Both the position numbers and the translations under genes were made by a program. Below the pieces are notes generated by a model that saw nothing but the letters and a program-made list of their open reading frames with translations, searched no databases and had not been told where the DNA came from. From Streptomyces lacrimifluminis (lineage in GTDB: Bacteria > Actinomycetota > Actinomycetes > Streptomycetales > Streptomycetaceae), in assembly GCF_014646095.1 (NCBI RefSeq), contig NZ_BMMU01000001.1:558001-622000 (forward strand): a stretch of 64,000 bases of DNA, given 5' to 3'. This document shows positions 1 through 7,920 of this stretch, in pieces (positions within the stretch are counted from its first letter, which is position 1; every line of letters begins with the position of its first letter).

Positions 1-205
1 CTTCCACGGCGGCCGGGAAGACGGCGTGGCGGTGTCCGGCGGGGGAGGTGTGGCCGCGGAGGGCGTCGGCCCAGATCTCGGCCTGTTTTATGTCCCAGCG
101 GCCGGGTTGCCATCCGGCGGTGCGCAGTGCGGCGTCGACGGCCACGGGGAAGCGGGTGGTCGAGGTGCGGTCGGTGTGCATCTGCCCTTCGATCGTCGAG
201 GTCAT
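1..205 (-). CDS. SUKH-3 family immunity-type protein (partial, C-terminus off the window)
   Basis: The reverse complement from an ATG at 205 reads open to the window edge (68 codons). After a short polar leader it reads RFPVAVDAALRTAGWQPGR, then an acidic-aromatic stretch with WADAL and a PAAVE segment. The pattern 'LRxAGWxPGR' near the N-terminus is the hallmark of SUKH-3 proteins, which usually protect against polymorphic toxins or sit beside nucleic-acid deaminases. The family is cytoplasmic with no catalytic activity. The gene lies 68 bases downstream of the deaminase gene on the same strand, so the two are probably co-transcribed. Family assignment is from motif recognition; the partner toxin is not shown by the sequence. 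Confidence 0.72.
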   Translation of the reverse strand, partial: MTSTIEGQMHTDRTSTTRFPVAVDAALRTAGWQPGRWDIKQAEIWADALRGHTSPAGHRHAVFPAAVE

Positions 206-273
206 GGGCCGGCGCGAGGGTGTGCCTGGTGCGGCGCCGTCGTGCGGTGGGGCCTGGGGGTGGGGTGGGGGTG

Positions 274-849
274 TCAGTCGGTGGGGGCCGACGAGTCGAC
301 TATGCGGACGCCGAAGTGGGCGCTGAGTGCTGTGCAGGAGCGGCAGGGTGGGGCGAAGCTGCCGTGGAGGGGGTCGCCGTCCTCGCGGATGCGGCGGGCG
401 GTGAGTTTGGCTTGTTTGAGTGCTCTGCGGGCTTCGCCGTTGGTCATGGGTTTGCGGGCGGCGCGTCGGCTGCGGGCTTCGTCGGCGCTGGTGATCTGGC
501 GGGATATGAGGAGTGCTTCGGCGCAGCGGCCGGTGGATCGGTCGCGTTGGGTGCTGGGGAGGGTGTCGAGGAAGTCCTGGACGAGTGGGTGCAGGGTGGG
601 TGGCTGGTCGGCGCGTGCGGCTGTGCCGGTGAGGGTGGTGCCGCGTACGGAGAGGGCGGCGGCGACGGTCGGGAGTATGCCGTCGCGGCGGTGGCGGAGG
701 GTGGGGACGCGGGGTGTCTCGTTGGCGCTCCAGCCGACGCGTGGGTCGCCGCCGGGTCTGCCGGTCGTAGCGGGCATTCCGGGCGCGGGTGGTCCCGCGG
801 GGCCTTCTGCCGGCCGTCCTGTCGCTGTCCCCGTCTGTGTCGCGTTCAT
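274..849 (-). CDS. YwqJ-like deaminase (toxin-type nucleic acid/nucleotide deaminase)
   Basis: This 191-residue protein has a low-complexity Pro/Gly-rich N-terminus of about 45 residues, then a compact domain with the two zinc-site motifs of the deaminase fold. These are GRCAEALLIS (C-A-E, catalytic Glu) near residue 105 and PPCRSCTALSAHFGV (C-x2-C) near residue 170. This order and spacing match YwqJ-type deaminases, which are usually C-terminal toxin domains in polymorphic toxins. Here the domain is nearly free-standing, with no signal peptide, WXG leader or RHS repeats. An alternative ATG lies at 858, but the GGAGG at 861-865 is too close to it, so 849 is preferred. It is followed on the same strand by a SUKH-3 gene, the classic immunity partner. 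Substrate is unknown. Confidence 0.7.
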   Translation of the reverse strand: MNATQTGTATGRPAEGPAGPPAPGMPATTGRPGGDPRVGWSANETPRVPTLRHRRDGILPTVAAALSVRGTTLTGTAARADQPPTLHPLVQDFLDTLPSTQRDRSTGRCAEALLISRQITSADEARSRRAARKPMTNGEARRALKQAKLTARRIREDGDPLHGSFAPPCRSCTALSAHFGVRIVDSSAPTD

Positions 850-1201
850 GATCGTCATCCCCTCCGGTGCCTCCCCCGTGCATCCCCTCGGCGGACACAG
901 AGTGCCAAATGGCGTGCCTGGTGCGGTAGCTGGGGCGGTGTGACACGCCCGGGCTTCGTCGTACCGTCACGGTGGGGTGACGGCAGGTCACGGAAGCAGG
1001 GGGCCGGTGACTGGTGCCGGTGACCGGTGTCGGCGTACCGCATAGGCTGTCGGGCAGCCGCGATCCGCAGCACCGTCCGGGTTGCTGTCCGCACTGATGT
1101 GCTGACAGGTGGGACGGGGTGATGTGTCGTGACGTGATGTGACAGACGTACGGGTCGTACTGATGTACAGGCCTTACAGGACGCCGCAGGGGGCAACCGC
1201 C
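850..1201. other. Divergent intergenic region between deaminase and SUKH genes
   Basis: This 352-base gene-free stretch separates the minus-strand deaminase from the plus-strand SUKH gene and must carry both promoters. It contains clustered direct repeats of the type GTGAyGTGAtGTGA around 1119-1143 and CCGGTGAC words near 1003-1028. I see no convincing -35/-10 pair and no terminator. Confidence 0.4.
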
Positions 1202-2218
1202 ATGACGACAGGTCGGCTCGGGCAGCGAGCCGTGCCGCCGAACGCGGCCTATGCCGGGCAGGTCGTGCACTTCCCGGATCCGGTACGGGCGGCTCGGCAT
1301 CCGAGAGGGGTGCGGGTCGACGAACACGGCTATCCGGACTTCTCGCTCTACGCGCGTGCGGTGGCGGAGATCGCCGAGCCGCCCGAGGGCTTCGGGGTCG
1401 ACGAGCTTCGGCTGACGGACTATGTGTCGGCGAACGCGGCGCTGGCCGCGTCCGGGCACGAGCTGTGGGACACGGTCCCGGCGGTGGCGACCCCGCACGG
1501 CTGGACGTGGCACCACGTACCGGGCGGGCGGCGGATGCAGCTTGTCCCGGTCGAGGTGAAGGCGCTGCTGCGGCATCACGGTGGTATCGCGACGTCGGCC
1601 GTGGACCAGCACAAGCGCGGTACGCGGCCTCTGCAGGAGACGCGGCCCGCGCACTTCGCGCTGCCGAAGTCGGCGGTGGCGGTGACCGAGTTGCAGGTGC
1701 AGGGCGTCGAGGAGGATCTCGGGTACCGGCTGCCGGGGGCGTACCGGTCGTTCCTGAAGGCGGCGGGCGGGTGTGCGCCGGTGGGTACGGCGCTCGACGC
1801 CGAGCTGGGACTGCTGCTGGACCAGCCGTTCTTCACGGTGCGGGACGAGGCGGCGGTCAATGACCTCGTCTACGTCAACAAGTGCCTGCGGGATCATCTG
1901 ACGAAGGACTACCTGTGTGTCGGCTTCGTGCAGGGTGGTCTGCTGGCCGTGAAGGTGAAGGGTGAGCGGCTCGGTTCGGTGTGGTTCAGCGCGTACGACG
2001 ACGCGCGGGACGTCGATCCGACGTGGCCGCCGGCCGACCGGGTGCAGCGGTTGCTGCTGCCGTGCGGCGACGACTTCGACCAGTTCCTGTCCCGGCTCGC
2101 GGGCAATCCGCCGGAGCTGGAGACGGTGGCGAACCTGATGGTGGACGGCGGCTTCGCGCGTGCGGTGCCGGTGCCTGCGGCTTCGGGGGCGTCTTCGGTG
2201 TCTTCGGTGGGGGAGTGA
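1202..2218 (+). CDS. SMI1/KNR4 (SUKH) family protein
   Basis: The 338-residue protein starts at the ATG at 1202; the reading frame is open upstream to 1139, but AGGGGGC lies just before 1202. The C-terminal half carries the SUKH core, with a helix containing EEDLGYRLPGAYRSFLKAAGG followed by hydrophobic strands and a terminal helix with DDFDQFLSRLAG. The N-terminal about 130 residues include 'HGWTWHHVPGGRRMQLVPVEVK', split across strands, and resemble toxin-system leader modules but have no family I can name. SUKH domains bind toxins or nucleases as immunity proteins. It sits 7 bases upstream of the large YrhB/deaminase/SUKH-4 fusion, so the two form an operon. There is no signal peptide or membrane segment. 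Confidence 0.7.
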   Translation: MTTGRLGQRAVPPNAAYAGQVVHFPDPVRAARHPRGVRVDEHGYPDFSLYARAVAEIAEPPEGFGVDELRLTDYVSANAALAASGHELWDTVPAVATPHGWTWHHVPGGRRMQLVPVEVKALLRHHGGIATSAVDQHKRGTRPLQETRPAHFALPKSAVAVTELQVQGVEEDLGYRLPGAYRSFLKAAGGCAPVGTALDAELGLLLDQPFFTVRDEAAVNDLVYVNKCLRDHLTKDYLCVGFVQGGLLAVKVKGERLGSVWFSAYDDARDVDPTWPPADRVQRLLLPCGDDFDQFLSRLAGNPPELETVANLMVDGGFARAVPVPAASGASSVSSVGE

Positions 2219-2225
2219 CTGACCG

Positions 2226-5075
2226 ATGGTGACGTTCGCGCAGGCGCAGGAGCGCGCCGAGGAATGGGTCAACGGGGATGTGCCGGCGTACATGCACCGG
2301 GAGGTGCGGGTGCGGGAGTTCGAGCTGGGGTTCGTGGTCTGGGCGGAGGACCGGGCGGAGGGGCCGCGTTCGGACGGTGGTGCGCAGCGGCTGGTTCTCG
2401 CCCGGGACAGCGGCGAGGCCACGCTGTGGCCGGCTCTGCCGGTCGGTGAGGTGATCCGCCGGTACGAGGAGCAGTACGGCCGTGCGGCCTCCGTCGAGGA
2501 CGCGGTACCGGCGCCGCCTGCCCGGGTCGACCTGAACCAGACGTCGTTCCTGCTGACTCCGCCGGAGTGGTTGCAGGAGGCGGCGGACAAGCTGGGGATC
2601 GCTGACCGGCGGGCGGATTCGGGTACCTCGGGTGGCGGTGCGGCTTCGGCCGGGCCCCCGGCTCCCTCGGTTTCCGTCGCGTCTTCGGGCGGGGAGCCGG
2701 TGGACTCGGTGCCGCCGGGTGCCACGCCGTGGACCGGGACCGACACGACCAGTGTGGACGCGGGCGAGGACCGTTCCGTGCCGTTGCCGGCGACCGTGTT
2801 CGCGCCGCCGTTGGGCGACGAGGGCCGGGATGACGTTCCGCGTCCCCGGGATGCCTTCGACGGCGGTCCGGGGGCTTCGGGGTACGGGTATTCGCAGGGG
2901 GCGGATGGCCCCTCGTACGGGTATCCGCAGGGTGCGCCCGATGTGCCCGGTCCGCCGGCGCGTGCGCTGGCGCCCCACGCGGGCGAGATCGCCGACGCGG
3001 CGACCAGCAAGGCGCCGCCGCCGCGCGGTGCCCGGGGTGCGAGTACCCCGCCTCCGCCGGGTGCGCCGGGAACGCCGGGCGCACGTCCGGGAGTTGGGCC
3101 GCCTCCGCCGGGGCCTGGTCCCGCGGGCGGGTATGTGCCCACGCAGTTCGTGTCGGCGCTCGGGGCCGAAGGGCCTGCGGGTGTCGACGGGGCCGAGGGG
3201 GTCGGTGGTCCGGGCTCCGGTGCTGGGTCCGGTGGCGCGTATCCGCCCGGCGGTCTGAATCGGCCCGGTGCGCCCGGTGCGCCGGGTGGCTCAGGCACTC
3301 CGGGTGCCCCGGGGGTTCCGAATCCGCCCGGTGCCCCCAACGCGCCTGCGGGTGCGCCTTCCGGGGGCGTTCACCAGGCCGCGACGATGTTCTCCGGCCC
3401 GGGCGGGCCCGGCGGGCCCCAGCCTCCGGCGGCCCCCGGGGTTCCGGGTGCGGGCCGGGCTTCGGGTGCTCCGGGTGGCTCTGGCCGGCTTGGCGCGTCC
3501 GGTGCTCCTCAGCCTCCCGGAGCGCCGAATCCGCCCGGTGCTCCGTTGCCTCCGGGGCCGCCTGGAGGCCCGGGTGTCCCGAACCGGCCCGCCGTTCCCC
3601 ACTCGCCCGGGAGTACCCCGCCGGGCGGTGTCCACCAGGCCGAGACCATGTTCGCCGACCCTCAGCGGGGCGGCGCCCCGGGTGCACCCCGGCCGCCGGC
3701 CGCCCCGGGTGCTCCCCAGCCTCCGGGTGCCCTCGGCGTACCCGGTGCGCCGGGCGTACCGCCCGCTCCCGGTGCTCCCGGTGCTGTGCACCGCGCCGAG
3801 ACCATGCTGGCGGGTCCTCCGGTCGGCGGTCCCCACGTGCCTCCGCCGCCCCCGGCGGTCGGTGTACCCGGTGCTCCGGGCGCCCCGGGCTTCCCCGGTA
3901 CGCCCAGAACTCCGGGCCCTCAGCCCCCCGTGCCGCCCGGCGCGATGCCCCCGCCGCCAGGCATGGCGGCACCCGGTCCCGGGGCGCCCGCCCAGGCGGC
4001 GCACACCCCCGGGTTCCCGCCGCCGCCCGCCCCCGGCCTCTCCGCGCCGCCGCCTCCGCCCGCCCCCCAGCCGCCCTCCTACGGCTACCCCCCGCCCGGT
4101 CAGCCCACGGTCGGGCCCGGCTATCAGGCCGTTCTGCGCTACCGGGCGTCCGACGGGTCCGAGCAGCAGGTGATACGGCGGTCCGCGCCGGGGACGCCGC
4201 ATCCGGAGTGGCAGATCTTCCATGAGCTGCGGGCGATGAACATTCCGCCGGATCAGGTCCTCGAACTCCACACCGAGTTGGAGAGCTGTGAACTGCCGGG
4301 TGCCTACTGCGCCCGGATGATCCGCGAGCAGTGGCCGAACGCCCGGATCACGAGCATCGCCCCGTACGGCACCGATCACGCGAGCCGTCAGCAGGGCATG
4401 GCCCAACTCCTCGCGCACCAGGGTGAGTTGCATCAGGTGGCGGACGGTCCGGCGCGTCCGGGGCCGGTGCGTACGCCGCTGCCGCCCGTGCAGCCCGCGT
4501 CGCCGATCCCGCCGGAGGCGGTCGCCCAGGAGATGGCCGCCGCGTTCGGGCCCGGGGTGTTCCGGTTCGACCAGGCGGCGGTGTCGCGGCAGGGGGTGCC
4601 GCCGATCGTGGCGCACACCCTGGTCGTCGCCGGGCTGCCCGCCGACATGGGGCCGTTCTTCTGGGCGCAGGCCCAGCCGGGGCGGCCGGTGCCGACGCTC
4701 GCCGAGCTGGCGCAGGAGCGCGGGGTGCGGCCGGCGGCGGACGCCGGGTCGTACCTCGTCATGGGCAGCGACTTCGGCAAGGCGATCTGCGTGCAGTACG
4801 GGACGGCGAACATCGTCGCGGTGCCCGTGGAGGCGGGGCCGGGCGGAGCACCCGTACCGCCGCAGTTCGTGAACACGGGGCTGCCCGAGTTCGCGCGCTG
4901 CCTCGCGCTGCTCGGCCGTATGTGGCGGCTGCGCTACGGCCTCAACCAGGAACAGGCGGGCCGCTGGACGGTCGACTTCCAGGCCCAGCTGGCCTCCCTC
5001 GACCCGGCGGCGCTCGGCTCGCCGGAGAGCTGGTGGTCGGTGCTGCTGGAGGAGATGTGGGACGGGTTGCTCTGA
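2226..5075 (+). CDS. Multidomain YrhB-like / Pro-rich / deaminase-like / SUKH-4 protein
   Basis: 949 residues. Residues 1-85 resemble a YrhB/Imm35-type domain (FAQAQERAEEWVN start). Residues about 100-630 are a Pro/Gly/Ala-rich linker with four spaced motifs, PTQF near 303 and GVHQAATMF, GVHQAETMF and AVHRAETML near 380, 467 and 520. Residues about 630-735 look like an XOO_2897-type deaminase: a HE pair (IFHELRAM, about 662) and C-x6-C (SCELPGAYC, about 688). Residues about 755-949 match SUKH-4. The combination of an apparent catalytic domain with immunity-type domains in one chain is unusual. There is no signal peptide, so it should be cytoplasmic. It follows the SUKH gene by 7 bases, is probably co-transcribed, and ends at a strong terminator. 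Activity and partner are inference. Confidence 0.65.
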   Translation: MVTFAQAQERAEEWVNGDVPAYMHREVRVREFELGFVVWAEDRAEGPRSDGGAQRLVLARDSGEATLWPALPVGEVIRRYEEQYGRAASVEDAVPAPPARVDLNQTSFLLTPPEWLQEAADKLGIADRRADSGTSGGGAASAGPPAPSVSVASSGGEPVDSVPPGATPWTGTDTTSVDAGEDRSVPLPATVFAPPLGDEGRDDVPRPRDAFDGGPGASGYGYSQGADGPSYGYPQGAPDVPGPPARALAPHAGEIADAATSKAPPPRGARGASTPPPPGAPGTPGARPGVGPPPPGPGPAGGYVPTQFVSALGAEGPAGVDGAEGVGGPGSGAGSGGAYPPGGLNRPGAPGAPGGSGTPGAPGVPNPPGAPNAPAGAPSGGVHQAATMFSGPGGPGGPQPPAAPGVPGAGRASGAPGGSGRLGASGAPQPPGAPNPPGAPLPPGPPGGPGVPNRPAVPHSPGSTPPGGVHQAETMFADPQRGGAPGAPRPPAAPGAPQPPGALGVPGAPGVPPAPGAPGAVHRAETMLAGPPVGGPHVPPPPPAVGVPGAPGAPGFPGTPRTPGPQPPVPPGAMPPPPGMAAPGPGAPAQAAHTPGFPPPPAPGLSAPPPPPAPQPPSYGYPPPGQPTVGPGYQAVLRYRASDGSEQQVIRRSAPGTPHPEWQIFHELRAMNIPPDQVLELHTELESCELPGAYCARMIREQWPNARITSIAPYGTDHASRQQGMAQLLAHQGELHQVADGPARPGPVRTPLPPVQPASPIPPEAVAQEMAAAFGPGVFRFDQAAVSRQGVPPIVAHTLVVAGLPADMGPFFWAQAQPGRPVPTLAELAQERGVRPAADAGSYLVMGSDFGKAICVQYGTANIVAVPVEAGPGGAPVPPQFVNTGLPEFARCLALLGRMWRLRYGLNQEQAGRWTVDFQAQLASLDPAALGSPESWWSVLLEEMWDGLL

Positions 5076-5091
5076 CCCGCTGAGCGGAAGC

Positions 5092-5131
5092 GGAAGGGGG
5101 TGGGTGGCCGGGCGGCCACCCACCCCCTTCC
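5092..5131 (+). terminator. Perfect GC-rich hairpin after the SUKH-4 fusion gene
   Basis: An 18-base perfect stem (GGAAGGGGGTGGGTGGCC and its complement) closes a GGGC loop 17 bases after the stop codon. No T-tract follows, as is common in Streptomyces. The right arm runs into a tandem repeat. Confidence 0.7.
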
Positions 5132-5166
5132 GTATGCCCCTTCCGTATGCCCCTTCCGTATGCCCT
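5128..5166. repeat. Three tandem 13-bp units TTCCGTATGCCCC
   Basis: Units start at 5128, 5141 and 5154; the third differs only in its last base. The array begins inside the right arm of the terminator hairpin, suggesting slippage-driven expansion of the terminator edge. Confidence 0.75.
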
Positions 5167-5287
5167 TCGCGAACCGAGACCGCGTACGGCCGTGACTCCG
5201 CCCGGAGTGTCGCGTTAGGCACATTTCATCCCCATCCATCAAGATGTGCGCGAAATCATTACGTCGTACGCGGAGAGGGGTTGCAGG

Positions 5288-6187
5288 ATGAGCAGCGCAG
5301 CGATGTCGTCGCACGGTTTCGTGGCCGGTTTCGGGGCTGGACGGGGGCGCGGTTACCGGCCCGACCAGGTCGACGCGTACGCCGTCGCGCTCTCCGCGGA
5401 ACGGGACGCCGCCTGGGAGCGGGCCGCGCGGCTGACCGTGCTGGCCAGGGAGATGGCGGCGGAGTCGGGGCGGTTGCGGGAGGCCGTGGCGCGGCTCGCC
5501 CCGCAGACGTACGACAGTCTGGGCGAACGCGCCCGGCGGCTGTGGGAGTTGGGCGCCGAGGAGGCCGGAGCCGTGCGGGAGCGGGGGCGGAGCGAGGCGC
5601 GGCGGCTGGTCGAGGCGGCCGAGGCCCGCGCGGACGCCCTGCGGGAGGCCGCCTGCGCCGCCGCCGAGACCGTACGCGGCGAGGCCGAGGAGCGTGCCCG
5701 GCACCGGCTGCTCGCCGCCCGCGCCGAGGCCGACGAGATCCGGATCGGTGCCCGCAGGGAGGTCAAGGAGGGGCGGGGGGAGGCGCTGGCCGCGCTGCGC
5801 GAGATGCGGCGGCGGACCTCGGGGCTGCTCGCCGAGCAGGAGAGGGAGTACGCCGAGCGATGGGCCGAGCAGGAACGGCTCACCGCCGAGCGTGAAGTCG
5901 CCCTGGAAGCACGGCACATGGAGCGGGTGACGGCTGCCGAGGCCGCGCTGTCCGAGGCGAAGCGGGCCTTCGGGGAGGCCGAGGAGTCGGTCCGGCGGAG
6001 TGACGACGACGCGCGGGTTCGTGCCGCCGAGCTGCTCGCCGAGGCCCGCGTCCAGGAGGACCGCATCGCCCGCGAGACCGAGCGCGTGCTGCGGGAGCAC
6101 GGGGAGGAGTGGGACGACGTCCAGGCCCACATGGACCATGTGCGCAGCAGTCTGACCTCGCTCACAGGGCGGGCGGCGGCCGAATGA
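5288..6187 (+). CDS. DivIVA/'cellulose-binding'-type coiled-coil protein
   Basis: 299 residues starting at an ATG behind GGAGAGGGG; an upstream in-frame start at 5246 lacks a Shine-Dalgarno sequence. The N-terminus contains YRPDQVDAYAVALSAERDAA, a DivIVA-like lead-in, and the rest is almost wholly Glu/Arg/Ala-rich heptad coiled coil to the end. Streptomyces annotations often call such proteins 'cellulose-binding protein', but no carbohydrate-binding module is visible. The family resembles the cytoskeletal coiled-coil proteins (Scy/FilP type) involved in polar growth. There is no signal peptide or transmembrane segment, so it is presumably cytoplasmic or peripheral at the membrane. It is monocistronic, flanked by a terminator upstream and a pseudogene downstream. 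Function is inferred only from its shape. Confidence 0.6.
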   Translation: MSSAAMSSHGFVAGFGAGRGRGYRPDQVDAYAVALSAERDAAWERAARLTVLAREMAAESGRLREAVARLAPQTYDSLGERARRLWELGAEEAGAVRERGRSEARRLVEAAEARADALREAACAAAETVRGEAEERARHRLLAARAEADEIRIGARREVKEGRGEALAALREMRRRTSGLLAEQEREYAERWAEQERLTAEREVALEARHMERVTAAEAALSEAKRAFGEAEESVRRSDDDARVRAAELLAEARVQEDRIARETERVLREHGEEWDDVQAHMDHVRSSLTSLTGRAAAE

Positions 6188-6206
6188 GCGCCGCGCAGAG
6201 AGCCCT

Positions 6207-6753
6207 CTAGGGGCTGTCGAGGACCGGGAAGCGGCGCGGCGGCAGTACCGGCAGTGCCACCAACGCCAGTGCCGCCGCCCCCGCCGCCCTGAAGTACACC
6301 GCGTGCACCGCCTCCGTGATCGCCCGGCGGGTCGCCTCCGGCGCGGTACCCGTGCCCAGCGCTCGGCTCTCCGAATCCGGGTCGCTCGCGCCGCCCGGCC
6401 GGGACGCGAGTACGCCGTTGGCCACCGCGCCGAACAGGGCCGCGCCGATCGTCCGGCCGGTCTGGCGGCAGAAGGAGCACCGACGCAGTCGCCGTGCCGC
6501 GTTCCGACCGGCCGACCGTCGATTGGACGCCGACGGTCAGGGGGAGTTGGGGGAGACCCAGGGAGCCGCCGAGCAGCAGCACCAGAAGTGTGGGCTGCCA
6601 GGGGGAGCCCGGGTGGGGGAGGAAGGGGAACGCCAGCAGGATCAGGGCCGCGACGACGGCCCCGCGTTTCTCGCTTCCGGTGCGCTCCGTCGCGCCGGGT
6701 GTCGCGGGTCGCGTACGGCGGCTGCTGCCCACCGGGTTCGTTTCCCCCTGCAT
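6207..6753 (-). pseudogene. Remnant of an MFS (EmrB/QacA-type) drug exporter, frameshifted and N-truncated
   Basis: One minus-strand frame from about 6753 encodes hydrophobic segments of a late MFS transmembrane region and ends its homology at SERGTATASVL. The next expected residues, FCRQTGRTIGAALFGAV, continue in a second frame that runs to a TAG at 6207. An extra base around 6472-6477 (CTCCTTC instead of CTCTTC) explains the shift. The remnant keeps only the last few transmembrane helices; the first two thirds of a normal 450-500 residue transporter are missing. The combination of truncation and frameshift points to real decay, although the frameshift alone could be a sequencing error. Confidence 0.7.
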
Positions 6754-7131
6754 CTATCTGCCGACGGCCACCCTGCCACTTGACCTTCACGCGGCGGGAG
6801 GGTGGAGCGTGACCGGGACGGAGGGTGGAGACAACCCCGAGACCCGCTCCACCGAAGGGTGGACAGCCCTTAGGGGTACCTCCTTACTTCGGCTCGGGGA
6901 GGGGTCGTACCGACGGAGGACGAGACGGGGTGCGGGCCGTCCTTAACCTGGCTTTACGCCGCTGGGGACGGCGTTCCTGAACTTCGGGGGTGGGGTTTTC
7001 CCCCGCAGAAGACTGCGCTGGGCACCAGGGACCCGGACCCCCTCCCACCAGCAGACTCATCACATACCGCAGAGCAACGCATCGCCGGGTGCCAGTGCGC
7101 TTTCGGCACTCACCGACTGAGGAGACATACC
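6754..7131. promoter_or_regulatory. Leader region of the first MacB-type ABC operon with GGGTGGA repeats
   Basis: This 378-base gene-free region precedes the plus-strand ABC operon. GGGTGGA occurs as direct repeats at 6800, 6823 and 6857, and the inverse CTCCACC at 6847, which looks like a regulator-binding cluster. A short hairpin (CGGGGG...CCCCCG, 6985-7005) follows. The operon GTG is preceded by GAGGAG at about 7119-7124. I could not assign -35/-10 boxes with confidence. Confidence 0.4.
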
Positions 7132-7920
7132 GTGACATCGGCTGTGACCATCACCAGGCACGGGGGCACTGGAGGGCGTACGGCCGTTGCCGCACGAGCG
7201 CGGCAGGTCGTGAAGGCGTACGGGTCCGGTGAGACCCGCGTCGTCGCCCTGGACACCGTGGACGTGGACATCGCACGGGGACAGTTCACCGCGATCATGG
7301 GCCCGTCGGGCTCAGGCAAGTCCACCCTCATGCACTGCCTCGCCGGGCTCGACACCGTGACGTCCGGGCAGATCTATCTCGACGACACCGAGATCACCGG
7401 GCTCAAGGACAAGAAGCTGACGCAACTGCGCCGGGACCGGATCGGGTTCATCTTCCAGGCGTTCAACCTGTTGCCGACGCTCAGCGCGCTGGAGAACATC
7501 ACGCTTCCCATGGACATCGCCGGCCGCAAGCCGGACAAGGGCTGGCTGGCACAGGTCGTCGAGACCGTCGGGCTGGCGGACCGTCTCAAGCACCGGCCGG
7601 GCCAGCTCTCCGGCGGTCAGCAGCAACGCGTCGCCGTGGCACGGGCGTTGGCCGCGCGGCCCGAGATCATCTTCGGTGACGAGCCGACCGGGAACCTCGA
7701 CTCCCGTGCGGGCGCGGAGGTGTTGGGCTTCCTGCGCCGCTCGGTGGACGAGCTGGGCCAGACCATCGTGATGGTCACGCACGACCCGGTGGCCGCCTCG
7801 TACGCCGACCGGGTGCTGTATCTGGCCGACGGGCGGATCGTCGACGAGATGTTCAAGCCGACCGCCGACAGCGTCCTCGACCGGATGAAGGACTTCGACG
7901 CGCGGGGGCGTACGTCATGA
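7132..7920 (+). CDS. ABC transporter ATP-binding protein (MacB/LolD type)
   Basis: 262 residues starting at a GTG behind GAGGAG. It has Walker A GPSGSGKST near residue 63, Q-loop in GFIFQAFNLLPTL near 105, ABC signature LSGGQQQRVAVARAL near 160, Walker B IIFGDEPTGNLDSRAG, and the switch histidine in VMVTHDP. The 'NLLPTLSALENI' and 'DEPTGNLDSR' wording is typical of ATPases that drive FtsX/MacB permeases, which move lipoproteins, peptides or drugs across or within the membrane. The last codons overlap the ATG of the permease gene by four bases (ATGA), giving translational coupling. A close paralogue lies at 40158-40934 on the other strand. Substrate is unknown. Confidence 0.93.
   Translation: MTSAVTITRHGGTGGRTAVAARARQVVKAYGSGETRVVALDTVDVDIARGQFTAIMGPSGSGKSTLMHCLAGLDTVTSGQIYLDDTEITGLKDKKLTQLRRDRIGFIFQAFNLLPTLSALENITLPMDIAGRKPDKGWLAQVVETVGLADRLKHRPGQLSGGQQQRVAVARALAARPEIIFGDEPTGNLDSRAGAEVLGFLRRSVDELGQTIVMVTHDPVAASYADRVLYLADGRIVDEMFKPTADSVLDRMKDFDARGRTS

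Noticed and set aside
26-1023. Plus-strand frames over the SUKH-3 and deaminase genes
   Set aside because: They run opposite genes with clear family motifs and lack ribosome sites.
3130-3830. Repeated units in the SUKH-4 fusion as a CRISPR-like array
   Set aside because: The repeats are in-frame coding low complexity with irregular spacing and sequence, not repeat-spacer structure.
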